DNA of 64,000 nt from Clostridiales bacterium Firm_13 (GTDB lineage Bacteria > Bacillota > Clostridia > Saccharofermentanales > Saccharofermentanaceae). A program made the translations under genes and the position numbers. Each line of letters starts with the position of its first letter. Position 1 is the first letter of the stretch. The notes under the pieces were generated by a model. The model ran no database searches and was not told the origin of the DNA. It saw only the letters and a list, made by a program, of their open reading frames with translations. The stretch spans positions 240,474-304,473 of the forward strand of contig LVAS01000059.1 in the NCBI GenBank assembly GCA_001603035.1, read 5' to 3'. Positions 1 through 9,008 of this stretch are shown here, one piece after another.

Positions 1-2739
1 GATATAGTCTGTGCCGATCCCCAGATTCTCAGACAGAAGAAGTCTTGAACCGGCGATCGGAGAAGGGAATTTGCGTCCGATTCCGCAGAGAAAGACGATA
101 GGAAACTCAAGACCCTTACTTGCGTGGATACTCATACAGGCGATTGCGGCATCGCCTGTTGAAGAAAGATCGAATTCCGGGGGATTCCGCTTCTGTTTTC
201 TGATATTTTCTACATACGTAACAAAGCGATAGAGACCGGAGCGCCTGGTGCTTTCGCTCGCTTCCGCCCATTCGCGGAAAGTTTCAAGAGAAAGAAGTCT
301 TGACTTTGCATCCGGCTCCTTCATCAATCGGTCCCGGATTTCTGTCTCCGAATAGATATGCTCGATCAATTCGGAAACGCGCATATACATCGCTTTGCTT
401 CGAAGAGAATCGATCCAGTCCAGAAAGGCGGCGACGCGTTTCCGAAGAAGCGACTCCTCCGCGCCTTCTCGAAAAGCGAGGATCTTCTCATGGAAATATG
501 TCATGCCTCGCCCGCTCCCGTCTGAAAAGAGAGAAACGGCGAGAAGTTCTTCGTCCGAGAAGTGGGACTGCGGGAAATCGGCGCGAAGAACCGCCGCCAA
601 AGGGATGTCTTGACGAAAGTTATCCAAAAGCCGAATGAGATTCTCCATAAGCAGCAATTCGCGACTCGACAGAAATTCCGCCTCCGGCGCGCCGACGGCG
701 GGAATCCCATGCGTCCGCAAAATTCCCGCAATATGAGCGGCTTCGATATTGGTTCTCGTCAAGACGGCGCAGGAAGACCATGCGAGTTCCGGATAAATCC
801 CGCGGAGCGTGATCAATCGGTCGATTACGGCATATGCTTCTTTTTCGGCGGAGGAAAAGTCCATCCCGTCCTCGTCGTCGCTTGCGTCGGAGTCGTCGTC
901 CGGCTCGGATTCGACGGATCCTCTTTCTTCTTCCCGACTCTCGCCGAATTCGGATTCCGCCTCATCGCCCCCCGGTTCGCGTCCGGCGGGAGTGATATCC
1001 AAAAGGAGCATCTCGACGGGGGCGCTCGCGCCGTATCGATCGGAATCCGGAAGCTCGGGACAGAGCTTCTGCGTGTCGTCATAGTCGATCTCACCGGAAG
1101 CTTGCGAGAGTATCTGTTCAAAAACCGAATTGATGAATCGGAGAATTCCCGGTACGCTTCTGAAGTTGCTGTTCAACTCGTATGCGGTTCCCTCTTCTCC
1201 CGCACGATACGTCAGAAGCCGCCGAAGAAACATTTCCGGTTTTGCATGGCGAAACCGGTAAATGCTCTGTTTTACATCGCCGACGGCAAAACAATTATCC
1301 CGGGAGAAACAAGAAACGATCGCGTCTTGAATCCGGCTGTTGTCCTGATACTCGTCGATATAGATCTCGGTAAATAACTCCGAGTAATAATTTCCCGCTT
1401 CGGGCCGAGACAGAAGGAGGAGAGCCAAATGCTCGTAATCCGAAAAATCGATCGCATTCTCCTCCCGTTTCAAAAGAGAATACCTTCGGTCAACAAGAAG
1501 AAGAAGTTCAAAAAACCGGGCAGTTACCGGGAGCATAAATTGAAGATCTCGCTCAATCTCGTCGGTGCGTGTCGCAAACAAGTATTTCGCGTTTGTCCGA
1601 AAACGCGCGCGGTCTCGATCCGGCGAGCAGACTCCCGTCAGATAATAAAGGATCTCCTTCATCGAAGCATAATGTGCGAAAAAGTCTGCTTTGGCCCCGC
1701 TCGCGTCGGCCCCCACTCTTGCGCCGCGCCCCGTCGGCAGTGAGGCGGCGGTCTCGACGCAGAAATCCCACGTGAGTTCGCCCCGATTCTCCGCGTCAAA
1801 AATCCGATCCAACACCGTCAATTGGGCTTCGTAATAGGCTCTGTATTCGGCGTTTTTGGCGCTTGCCTTGACAAAATCCACAGCGGGAAGAAGTCGCGCC
1901 AAAAGAATCCGATCCTCCGCCGCCAGACGAATCGCCGTGCGGAAATCTCCCATAAGGATTTCGGCGGCGGCGCTGGACGAGAAGTCGTGCGAGGAGGCAA
2001 GAAGTGCGCGAATCTTTTCTTTTACCCAGTCGTCGTACCGAGGCATACTGCGAAGATATCCGTATATCTGTAGAAGCATGTCTTTGACAGGCGCGTCACT
2101 TCTCGGCGAACCGAAAGAAGCAAGCATCCGGTCAAAGGAGAGAAACCATTGCTTCTCCGGCGCGTTTTCTTCCAAAAGGTCGAATGGTCCCCCCGTTGCC
2201 CCCTCCGGAATCGCAGTGCCGACAATATTCTCTGTCGCCTCACCTTCGTCCTCGAGAAGCACTTCGTGCATCCGTTCATAAAGGGAACCGAGCACATCGT
2301 CGATCGCTTGCCCGAGAAGGAGAGCCGACCGGGTCGGATCGAGTGTCGCAAATCCGGGTTCGACGATCGGTGTCCCCGCCTCGTCGCGCGCGTCATATCC
2401 GAAACTCCCGATCACATGGAGACAGAAGGCGTGAATCGTCGAAATATGCGCCGACGGAAGAAAAGAGAGCTGTTCCAGAATTCGTTTTCGAATCTCCTTA
2501 TCCGACTCTGCCTTCAAAGCTTCCGTCAGCCTTAATTCGATCTTTTTACGCATATTCGTCGCGGCGGCATTTGTGAAAGTCATCACGAGGATGCGGCGCA
2601 AATCAAGTTCTCCGGAGAGAACCCGTCCGACGATACGTTCCGTCATAACACTCGTTTTGCCGGAGCCGGCGGCGGCGCTTACAAGAAGATTTCCCGTGTT
2701 TGCCGAAGCGACATTCCGTTGTTGTTCGGTCAACTTCAT
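1..2739 (-). CDS. addA: ATP-dependent helicase/nuclease subunit A (partial, C-terminus beyond the window)
   Basis: AddA is the UvrD-type helicase and main nuclease subunit of AddAB, which resects double-strand breaks for RecA. The frame is open from the ATG at 2739 to the window edge, giving 913 residues of a family that usually has about 1,150-1,250. The C-terminal RecB-like nuclease domain is therefore missing from view. The N-terminus carries a Walker A motif (AAAGSGKT, about residues 22-29). Near the edge the frame reads SKGLEFPIVFLCGIG, a conserved SF1 helicase motif. The start is fixed by an ATGA overlap with the addB stop codon, so the two are translationally coupled. Identification is from motifs and from the addB neighbour. 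Confidence 0.95.
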   Translation of the reverse strand, partial: MKLTEQQRNVASANTGNLLVSAAAGSGKTSVMTERIVGRVLSGELDLRRILVMTFTNAAATNMRKKIELRLTEALKAESDKEIRKRILEQLSFLPSAHISTIHAFCLHVIGSFGYDARDEAGTPIVEPGFATLDPTRSALLLGQAIDDVLGSLYERMHEVLLEDEGEATENIVGTAIPEGATGGPFDLLEENAPEKQWFLSFDRMLASFGSPRSDAPVKDMLLQIYGYLRSMPRYDDWVKEKIRALLASSHDFSSSAAAEILMGDFRTAIRLAAEDRILLARLLPAVDFVKASAKNAEYRAYYEAQLTVLDRIFDAENRGELTWDFCVETAASLPTGRGARVGADASGAKADFFAHYASMKEILYYLTGVCSPDRDRARFRTNAKYLFATRTDEIERDLQFMLPVTARFFELLLLVDRRYSLLKREENAIDFSDYEHLALLLLSRPEAGNYYSELFTEIYIDEYQDNSRIQDAIVSCFSRDNCFAVGDVKQSIYRFRHAKPEMFLRRLLTYRAGEEGTAYELNSNFRSVPGILRFINSVFEQILSQASGEIDYDDTQKLCPELPDSDRYGASAPVEMLLLDITPAGREPGGDEAESEFGESREEERGSVESEPDDDSDASDDEDGMDFSSAEKEAYAVIDRLITLRGIYPELAWSSCAVLTRTNIEAAHIAGILRTHGIPAVGAPEAEFLSSRELLLMENLIRLLDNFRQDIPLAAVLRADFPQSHFSDEELLAVSLFSDGSGRGMTYFHEKILAFREGAEESLLRKRVAAFLDWIDSLRSKAMYMRVSELIEHIYSETEIRDRLMKEPDAKSRLLSLETFREWAEASESTRRSGLYRFVTYVENIRKQKRNPPEFDLSSTGDAAIACMSIHASKGLEFPIVFLCGIGRKFPSPIAGSRLLLSENLGIGTDYI

Positions 2740-5700
2740 GGATTCGCCCTCCCTTCCTTGTGCTCCTCCAAAAGCGCGGCAGCGAACCGATCTTTATCGC
2801 GGGATCGTTTGCCATCCTCGCGAAGAGTGTCGGGAATCGGCTTTAAGCGCCGGCACGGCGGCCGCGACGGGTCAATTCCGCAAACGGCCGTATACACGCA
2901 GTATTCGCACGCAGGTTTTGCGCCTCTTTCCGGAAGAAGTCTCGGGTGCGCGGAGAACTCTCCGCCGAAGAGGAACTCGCAATTCTCGCGAATTTTGAAT
3001 ACGGCATATTCCGCGCTCCTTCGCAAGGTCTCCCCGTCAACATCGATGCTTCGCAGGGCATAGAACTTGTCGCGGGCCGAGAGTTCACGCGTTTCATCCG
3101 GTTTATCGCCGGGATACCCGGCGGGAAACAGCGGAGAGGTCACATGGAAATAGCCTGCGGCACCGGGCTTTTGCGACGGAAAGGCGGTCTGATATGCGTA
3201 AAGATAAGCGGGCAACTGTACCGAAAGTCCGTGATAGAGAGACGAATAACTAACGGTTTTATTGCCGCTCTTATAGTCGACAATCCGAAATTGTCCGGAT
3301 GCTGTATCCGTGTCAACGCGGTCGATCGTCCCTCGAAACTGCACGCGCATCCCGGTCGAAAGAGAAATTGACAGATCGGCGGCGGAATCTCCGCCAAATT
3401 TCCATTCCAAATATTCCGGCGTATACCCTCCGGGTTCGATGCTCCGAAAAACGGCTTCAAGAGAATGTCCCGCTGTCCGAATCATCCGTCGTCCGTCTCC
3501 GGCTTGAAAAACAGGATCCCGCGCGACAGGTTCCTTCGCCTCGAAGGTAGCTTCCTCGACAAGTCTTTTCGCCCACTTCTCAAAATCACGAGAAACAAAT
3601 TCCGCATATACCCGATCGCGGGTCGCGTCATCCGGCGCGGCGGCCCGCGCCGTCCGATATTCCTCGAGCGACAGTTCCAGGACACGGTGCAAAAGAGATC
3701 CGACAACGTTCGCGGCGGATTCAAAAACAGGGCGTTCTTTCAGGGAAAGGACATACCGTCCGAAATGCTGATAGGGACAAGCGGCGTATATTTCAATCTG
3801 AGAAACACTCATCTTCTCGACATCCCGATACCGCTGTCGTAAAAGTTCGGGACGAATCTTCACGTCAAACGGATCGCTTACCCGGCGAGGCAATGAAAAA
3901 TCCGGATACAATTCCGGCAGAAGCGATCGAAGAACGGGATATGAAGGGTCCTTTTCGAGGGAGAGTCCGAAGCGAAGAAGAGGTGCGGAAGAGAAGAGTC
4001 GGGGATCGTGACCCGTCATCGGATTCGTCGTTATCTCACGGATATCCGGGGCTACATTTCGAGTGAGAGTGATAAGGGACGAAGGCTCCTCCGTCTCGGG
4101 GCAAGACAGATAAAGAAGCTCCGTCGCCGAATCAAGGATTGCGTATGCCGCCGAGCAGTCCGCATAGACTTGATCGCGCGCGCGACTCGGGAACGGGACT
4201 TGGAGAGAAGCGGAGAGCGTGTCGCGTTCAGTCCCGCGCAGGTAGCCCTCGCGCACGGCCGAGTAGGGAAAAACATTCGATCCCATTCCGACGACGAAAA
4301 CGGCTTTCGCGGTTCTTTGCGCCGCTCGCCTCGTATCGGATATCTGAATTTGATCCAGATAAGAAGGAATCGCTCCGAAATAGACGGCGTCCATACCTGA
4401 GGCAAGCATATTACGGAAATTGAGAAGAGACATCTCGGTTTCGCCCATCGGGCCGGCCAGACGCTCCAGAAGGTCAATCCATGCATGAAATGACGATATG
4501 AGCGCCAAAGCGACATCCTGATTTCCCGCGTGAACCCATTCCGTCGCCAGCGCGTCGACTTGGCCGGCAACGCCCGCAAGTCCCGACGGCATTTGATCGC
4601 CGTATTCGGAAAAGAATTGCAGCATAACCTTCGCTCGACCTTGTCCCGTCTTCTCACGTCCGATCGCGTCGACGAAGTCACGGATCGGATAAAGTACCCG
4701 TTCCACGATGGAGAGCATCTTGCCGTCGGGATCATTTTGCTCGGTAAACCGTTCACGGGAGAAGAGCCGATATCCTCTGAAAAGCCCTTGTTCCAGACAG
4801 AAGTTCTCCAAGCGATCGACGTCGGCGGAAGGAATATGACATATTCCGGATTTAAGACAAGACATCAGCGGCTCGAAAGACCAACCCGCCGTACCTAAGT
4901 CAAGGAGAGCGAGTGCGAAACGTGTAAATGCGGTTCCCAAAAGAGGGCGACGTTTATCAAGAAAAGGATCGAGCCCGTACTCCGAAAAAACCGCTCGCAA
5001 AACCGACTCGTAGCGCGGCGGACTGCAGAAGACGACGTTTATGTCGCCATAACGATAGCCCTCGACAAGAACAAGTCGGCGGATCTCGCCTGCGACATAT
5101 TGCAATTCGTCCGTCGGATTCTTGAGTCGAAGAAGGCGGACGCCGTGCGAGTCATCCGCTGCCTTGCTGTCGTCCCGCTCCGCATATCGCCGGGCAAGTG
5201 TGCGAATGAAAGACGGATTCGTATCATCGATCGGAACAGCCTCCACGGAGGAGCCGGGAAATCGTTCGCGCAGATGGGCCAGTGTTCGCCGTCCAAAATA
5301 AAACGCTTCGGGGCCGTCCGCGGCAGCATTCGGCGAGATCGGAACCGCGTCCGCCAGGACGGATACGGTCATTCTCTCGCAGACGGCGGAAAGCTTGGAA
5401 AGAATCTCACTTTCCTGCGGCGTAAAATCTCGAAGTTGTCCGAACCCAAGAACCCAGATCGAAGTCTGTCGAAGATAAGATAATCGGTTCAAAGGCCAGT
5501 CGGCGGCTTGTTCGCCACCAAGGGAGCCGAGTGTCTGGGAGAAGCGATCAAACAGGTCACTGCGAGAGCTGTATCCGAGATTGGTTTTGAGCGTGGACAG
5601 TCGATCCATAAGGAGCGCGAAGTCTTTCATTTTGGCGCAAAACCGCGGATCATTGCCTTCATGAACCGTCGTTTGCAAGAGTTCCGGCGTAACATGGTAA

Positions 5701-6128
5701 CGCTGAAAGTCGCCGAGAATGTTCTGGATGTCCGGCACAAATCCGATTCGGTCGGAGAGAGCCGACAACTCGGTAAAATCCGCACGACCTTCCGACAGGA
5801 CTCGGTGAATCAGCATGGTTTCGCCGGCGTCGTCAAGCACATTTTCGGGTACTCCTCCGACTTCGGAAAGAATCCGATGCGCAAGCCTCGCAAAACTTAA
5901 GACATCGACCAGCATCAGGGCGTTGGATCCGGCACATGCGGCGGAATCGGCTTTGCAGCGATTCCTTCGGACATGAAGCAAACGTCGCTCCATATCCGCT
6001 TTGGTCTGCTCCGGTACGAGAATAAACGCGCGCTTCTCCGGCCATTTGATCGCCTCGGAAGAGATCTCGTTCAAACAGAAATCGAGAAGTTCGCCCGGAT
6101 GTATCCCGCGAATGATTCGGACGTCCAA
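2736..6128 (-). CDS. addB: ATP-dependent helicase/nuclease subunit B
   Basis: AddB is the Fe-S nuclease partner of AddA in double-strand break resection. The 1,130-residue length is usual. The C-terminal part has the RecB-type nuclease core (IVDYKSG near residue 950, then QLPAYLYA). Four cysteines can hold a 4Fe-4S cluster: one near 784 (CPYQHFG) and three at about 1074, 1077 and 1083 (CEYCVYTAVC). The N-terminus aligns with AddB, but where family members have a Walker A GRxGSGKS/T this protein reads RGIHPGEL, so the ATP site looks lost. The start is a TTG 7 nt after an AAGGAGG ribosome site, which overlaps the stop of the upstream acyl-CoA ligase gene. Confidence 0.93.
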   Translation of the reverse strand: MDVRIIRGIHPGELLDFCLNEISSEAIKWPEKRAFILVPEQTKADMERRLLHVRRNRCKADSAACAGSNALMLVDVLSFARLAHRILSEVGGVPENVLDDAGETMLIHRVLSEGRADFTELSALSDRIGFVPDIQNILGDFQRYHVTPELLQTTVHEGNDPRFCAKMKDFALLMDRLSTLKTNLGYSSRSDLFDRFSQTLGSLGGEQAADWPLNRLSYLRQTSIWVLGFGQLRDFTPQESEILSKLSAVCERMTVSVLADAVPISPNAAADGPEAFYFGRRTLAHLRERFPGSSVEAVPIDDTNPSFIRTLARRYAERDDSKAADDSHGVRLLRLKNPTDELQYVAGEIRRLVLVEGYRYGDINVVFCSPPRYESVLRAVFSEYGLDPFLDKRRPLLGTAFTRFALALLDLGTAGWSFEPLMSCLKSGICHIPSADVDRLENFCLEQGLFRGYRLFSRERFTEQNDPDGKMLSIVERVLYPIRDFVDAIGREKTGQGRAKVMLQFFSEYGDQMPSGLAGVAGQVDALATEWVHAGNQDVALALISSFHAWIDLLERLAGPMGETEMSLLNFRNMLASGMDAVYFGAIPSYLDQIQISDTRRAAQRTAKAVFVVGMGSNVFPYSAVREGYLRGTERDTLSASLQVPFPSRARDQVYADCSAAYAILDSATELLYLSCPETEEPSSLITLTRNVAPDIREITTNPMTGHDPRLFSSAPLLRFGLSLEKDPSYPVLRSLLPELYPDFSLPRRVSDPFDVKIRPELLRQRYRDVEKMSVSQIEIYAACPYQHFGRYVLSLKERPVFESAANVVGSLLHRVLELSLEEYRTARAAAPDDATRDRVYAEFVSRDFEKWAKRLVEEATFEAKEPVARDPVFQAGDGRRMIRTAGHSLEAVFRSIEPGGYTPEYLEWKFGGDSAADLSISLSTGMRVQFRGTIDRVDTDTASGQFRIVDYKSGNKTVSYSSLYHGLSVQLPAYLYAYQTAFPSQKPGAAGYFHVTSPLFPAGYPGDKPDETRELSARDKFYALRSIDVDGETLRRSAEYAVFKIRENCEFLFGGEFSAHPRLLPERGAKPACEYCVYTAVCGIDPSRPPCRRLKPIPDTLREDGKRSRDKDRFAAALLEEHKEGRANP

Positions 6129-6140
6129 AGGAGCACCTCC

Positions 6141-7970
6141 TTATAGGGTATCGAGATTCTGCCCTGTCGCCGCTTTGATGTTGGATGAGGCGGCGGCAAG
6201 AACGGTGTGAATGGCGTCGAGCTCCTGTTGCCGCTTGATCTTAAGCGTGGTGGTCTTGACCATTTCGCCTTCCGAAAATACAAAATACCGAATCGCCTTA
6301 TAAGAAGGCATCTGATGATTGATCTCCTTCACATGCGTCTTAAAATACTCGCGGATCGCCGAATCGCCCGGAGTCTTTTCCGGGATCGGAATATGCTTTC
6401 CGACTTCCGTCCGATCAATCAGGATCTTGGCACTGATTTCGACCTCCTTCTCGGTCGTCTCCCCCCAGACAAAGGACTCCTTTACACCCGGCACAAGATT
6501 GAGAAGCGATTCGATCTCCTCCGGAAAAACTTTCTTCCCGTTGGTAAGAACAATCATGGACTTCACTCGTCCGGTTATATGAATACAACCCCTTTTATCG
6601 ATATACCCCATATCGCCTGTCCGGAACCAACCGTCTTCGGTAAGTACCTCGGATGTCGCCTCGGGATTCTCGTAATAACCCTTCATCACGCAGTCGCTTC
6701 GGGACAATATCTCCCCGACGGCGCCTCTCTTCTCTTCCTCGGTGTCAATCGCCGCCTCGATGCCGACCATCGGTCTGCCGACGCTTCCGAAGACATTGCA
6801 TTCCGGGGTCGTTACGCTGATAACCGGAGATGTCTCCGTAAGACCGTACCCCATCAGGAAATCAATCCCGAAATCATTGAACGTCTTGATGATCGACTTG
6901 TCTATGCCGGCCCCCCCGATCACGACGAGGCGAAGGTGACCTCCGAGCTTCTTCACGATATCCGCAAAAAGTACTCGGCGCAGATCCAGACCGAATTTTC
7001 GCAAGAAATTGGTTATCGGAACGAGAAACGCGATCAGATTCGCTTTCCCGGATTCTTCGATCCCCTCCGTGATTTTGCGGTGAATGTTCTCGAAAAGCAA
7101 AGGGACAGAAACGACGACTTCGACATGCCACTCTTGAATATTCTTCAGAAGATACCGCAGACCATCCGAGAAACAGATAACAAGTCCGCGCGAAAGCAGA
7201 AAAAAGTCGCAGGTATTTTCGAATGTGTGATGCAAAGGAAGAATAGAAAAAGCACGTTCGCCCGGCTCTACGTGAAGTGTCGCCGAAACGCTGTTAATGT
7301 TTGTACAGATATTCCTGTTGGTGAGCATTACGCCTTTACTTGTCGCCGTGGTACCGGAAGTGAAAAGAAGGATTCGGACTTCATCCGGGTCAATCGGCGT
7401 ATCGATAAAACGCGAATCGCCTTCTTCCGTCGCTTTGCGACCTGTCGTCAAGAGATCCGAGAAATCGAGAAAGCGAGGATCCTCCGGTAACCCACCGGAA
7501 ACAAGATTCTTGTCCATACAAATAAAGTAGCGAAGTAAGATCTCGGAATCCGATGTGTTTGCGGCAATTGACATCATCATGTCATGATGTTTGGGATGGT
7601 AGAATACGGCCTTCACCTTTCCGCGACGGAGCAGATTGACAACTTCGTTCTCCGGCAAGAGGCGATCGAGCGGGACTCCCGTGCCGACGCCGGAGACGAT
7701 TGCACTGTATGAAACCATCCATTCGTAAGCGTTTTCACCGACGACAGAGATATTCTCATCCTTCAAGCCGAGGCAGTACAAAGCCGTTCCGATCCATTCG
7801 ACATCGCGGCCGAAATCGCGGTACGTTTTGTGGATTTCCGCCTCCGTCGGCTTCTTTCGATAAACAAAAGCGTCCAGTGACGCATACTTCTGACGGCAGT
7901 CGAGAACCAGTTCTCTCAGGTTCTCATACTGAGACCCGACGTTTGAGCTCTTCCCCTTGACGATCTGCAT
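6141..7970 (-). CDS. AMP-forming long-chain fatty acyl-CoA ligase family protein
   Basis: This is an ANL-superfamily enzyme that would activate a fatty acid through an acyl-adenylate. It shows the P-loop-like AMP motif LLFTSGTTATSKG near residue 200, the MGYGLTETSP motif near the middle, and the C-terminal hinge and lysine region (GRVKSMIVLTNGKKVFPEE). Length is 609 residues from the ATG at 7970. I chose this start because a GGGAGG ribosome site lies 6 nt upstream; an in-frame ATG at 7994 lacks one. It heads a transcript that runs into addB (12-nt gap). It is divergent from plsC, with a palindrome between the two promoters, which suggests shared lipid control. Whether the product is acyl-CoA or acyl-ACP cannot be told. 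Confidence 0.88.
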   Translation of the reverse strand: MQIVKGKSSNVGSQYENLRELVLDCRQKYASLDAFVYRKKPTEAEIHKTYRDFGRDVEWIGTALYCLGLKDENISVVGENAYEWMVSYSAIVSGVGTGVPLDRLLPENEVVNLLRRGKVKAVFYHPKHHDMMMSIAANTSDSEILLRYFICMDKNLVSGGLPEDPRFLDFSDLLTTGRKATEEGDSRFIDTPIDPDEVRILLFTSGTTATSKGVMLTNRNICTNINSVSATLHVEPGERAFSILPLHHTFENTCDFFLLSRGLVICFSDGLRYLLKNIQEWHVEVVVSVPLLFENIHRKITEGIEESGKANLIAFLVPITNFLRKFGLDLRRVLFADIVKKLGGHLRLVVIGGAGIDKSIIKTFNDFGIDFLMGYGLTETSPVISVTTPECNVFGSVGRPMVGIEAAIDTEEEKRGAVGEILSRSDCVMKGYYENPEATSEVLTEDGWFRTGDMGYIDKRGCIHITGRVKSMIVLTNGKKVFPEEIESLLNLVPGVKESFVWGETTEKEVEISAKILIDRTEVGKHIPIPEKTPGDSAIREYFKTHVKEINHQMPSYKAIRYFVFSEGEMVKTTTLKIKRQQELDAIHTVLAAASSNIKAATGQNLDTL

Positions 7971-8047
7971 AAAATCCCTCCCGGAATTATTCATTTGGCG
8001 GCATATTCTCCCCCGAATAACCTGTTCCGCCGGTCAAATCTGTTTCA

Positions 8048-8076
8048 ATGATAGCACGTAAAAAGTCCATCGTCTA
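8048..8076 (-). promoter_or_regulatory. Promoter of the acyl-CoA ligase gene
   Basis: A TAGACG -35 box and a TATCAT -10 box are separated by 17 nt. The -10 is extended by TGC directly upstream. This is the best sigma-A-type promoter in the gap on this strand. Confidence 0.55.
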
Positions 8077-8093
8077 TGGATTTTAGCTATTTG

Positions 8094-8108
8094 CTTTGAT
8101 AGTCAAAG
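8094..8108. promoter_or_regulatory. Perfect palindrome, candidate MarR/FabT-type operator
   Basis: The sequence CTTTGATAGTCAAAG has two perfect 6-nt arms around a 3-nt centre. It lies 17 nt from the ligase -35 box and 18 nt from the plsC -35 box, so it is almost exactly central. The core resembles the TTTGATTATCAAA box known for FabT, the MarR-family lipid regulator of streptococci. A MarR-family gene joined to an acyl carrier protein gene lies 2 kb away. The link between that regulator and this site is inference. Confidence 0.5.
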
Positions 8109-8126
8109 GATTTATTCGAAAATCAT

Positions 8127-8155
8127 TTGACTTTCTCTTTTCTCTAGTCTAGCAT
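8127..8155 (+). promoter_or_regulatory. Promoter of plsC
   Basis: TTGACT and TAGCAT boxes are separated by exactly 17 nt, about 75 nt upstream of the plsC start. Confidence 0.7.
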
Positions 8156-8231
8156 AGGGGAAGCAATGGGATTTCCGATAAGAACAAGGCGGCAATTCCT
8201 TTCGCAAAGTGAAGAAGAATGAAGGAATAAT

Positions 8232-9008
8232 ATGAGTATAAAGACAGATAAGTCCGCGATCACGGAGTCGGAAGAGATGCAGAAGGACAAATATCCGGTC
8301 AAGCGCGGATTCACCGGATACTTCTTCTATGAGATTGGAATGGCGGCAACGCTTCTCGCACTCCGCTTCCGCGCAAAGGGACGTTCGAATCTTCCCGCCT
8401 CATCTCCCTACGTCATCGCCGCCAATCACCAGACATACGTCGACGGAATGTGGATTGCCCATTTCCTCCCGAGGCGCCACTTCGCCAAAATGTGCTGCCT
8501 TGCCGCTTCGGATTTGGAGACATCGCACGGCGCTCTCGGTCGGCTTATTATGCATGTCGGACGAGGCATTGCGGTCGATCGATACGGTAATCCGGTTCGC
8601 GGGCTGATTAAAGCCAAAAAGGAGATCGAAAACGGACATATTATGCTTGTCCATCCCGAAGGAACCCGAAGTCACGACGGCAAAGTAGGAGAACTGAAAG
8701 ACGGAGCGGCCTATCTCGCGATCAAGGCGGGTGTGCCGCTCGTACCTGTCTATATCGAAGGCGGCTACAGTGTTTTTTCGAGACATATGAAGCGTCCAAA
8801 GCCTTGGGATAAGAAGGAGCACAGAAGGCGCCTCGTTACGGTACACTTCGGCAAGCCTTTCGATCCGGCCCAATACGGGAAAGACGCGCATCGTCTGACC
8901 GCCGATCTTACATCTTGGATGCTTCAGATGGAAAAGGACGCAAGCCTCACAGCGCCGGGTACAACGGTGATACGAACCGAGGATCCGGAGAAGTCTTCCC
9001 CCTCATAA
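8232..9008 (+). CDS. plsC: 1-acyl-sn-glycerol-3-phosphate acyltransferase
   Basis: The enzyme adds the second acyl chain to lysophosphatidic acid, giving phosphatidic acid at the membrane. The 258 residues carry the HX4D catalytic motif (NHQTYVDG, about residues 64-71) and the substrate-binding VHPEGTRS motif near residue 141. A short hydrophobic stretch around residues 30-45 may anchor it. A GAAGGA ribosome site precedes the ATG. It is the only plus-strand gene in the first 16 kb. Its last 85 nt overlap, tail to tail, with the 3' end of the lipid kinase gene on the other strand. The C-terminal tail after residue 235 is not part of the conserved domain. Confidence 0.9.
   Translation: MSIKTDKSAITESEEMQKDKYPVKRGFTGYFFYEIGMAATLLALRFRAKGRSNLPASSPYVIAANHQTYVDGMWIAHFLPRRHFAKMCCLAASDLETSHGALGRLIMHVGRGIAVDRYGNPVRGLIKAKKEIENGHIMLVHPEGTRSHDGKVGELKDGAAYLAIKAGVPLVPVYIEGGYSVFSRHMKRPKPWDKKEHRRRLVTVHFGKPFDPAQYGKDAHRLTADLTSWMLQMEKDASLTAPGTTVIRTEDPEKSSPS

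Noticed and set aside
6207-7490. 427-codon plus-strand frame opposite the acyl-CoA ligase gene
   Set aside because: Antisense shadow; the minus-strand gene has all family motifs.
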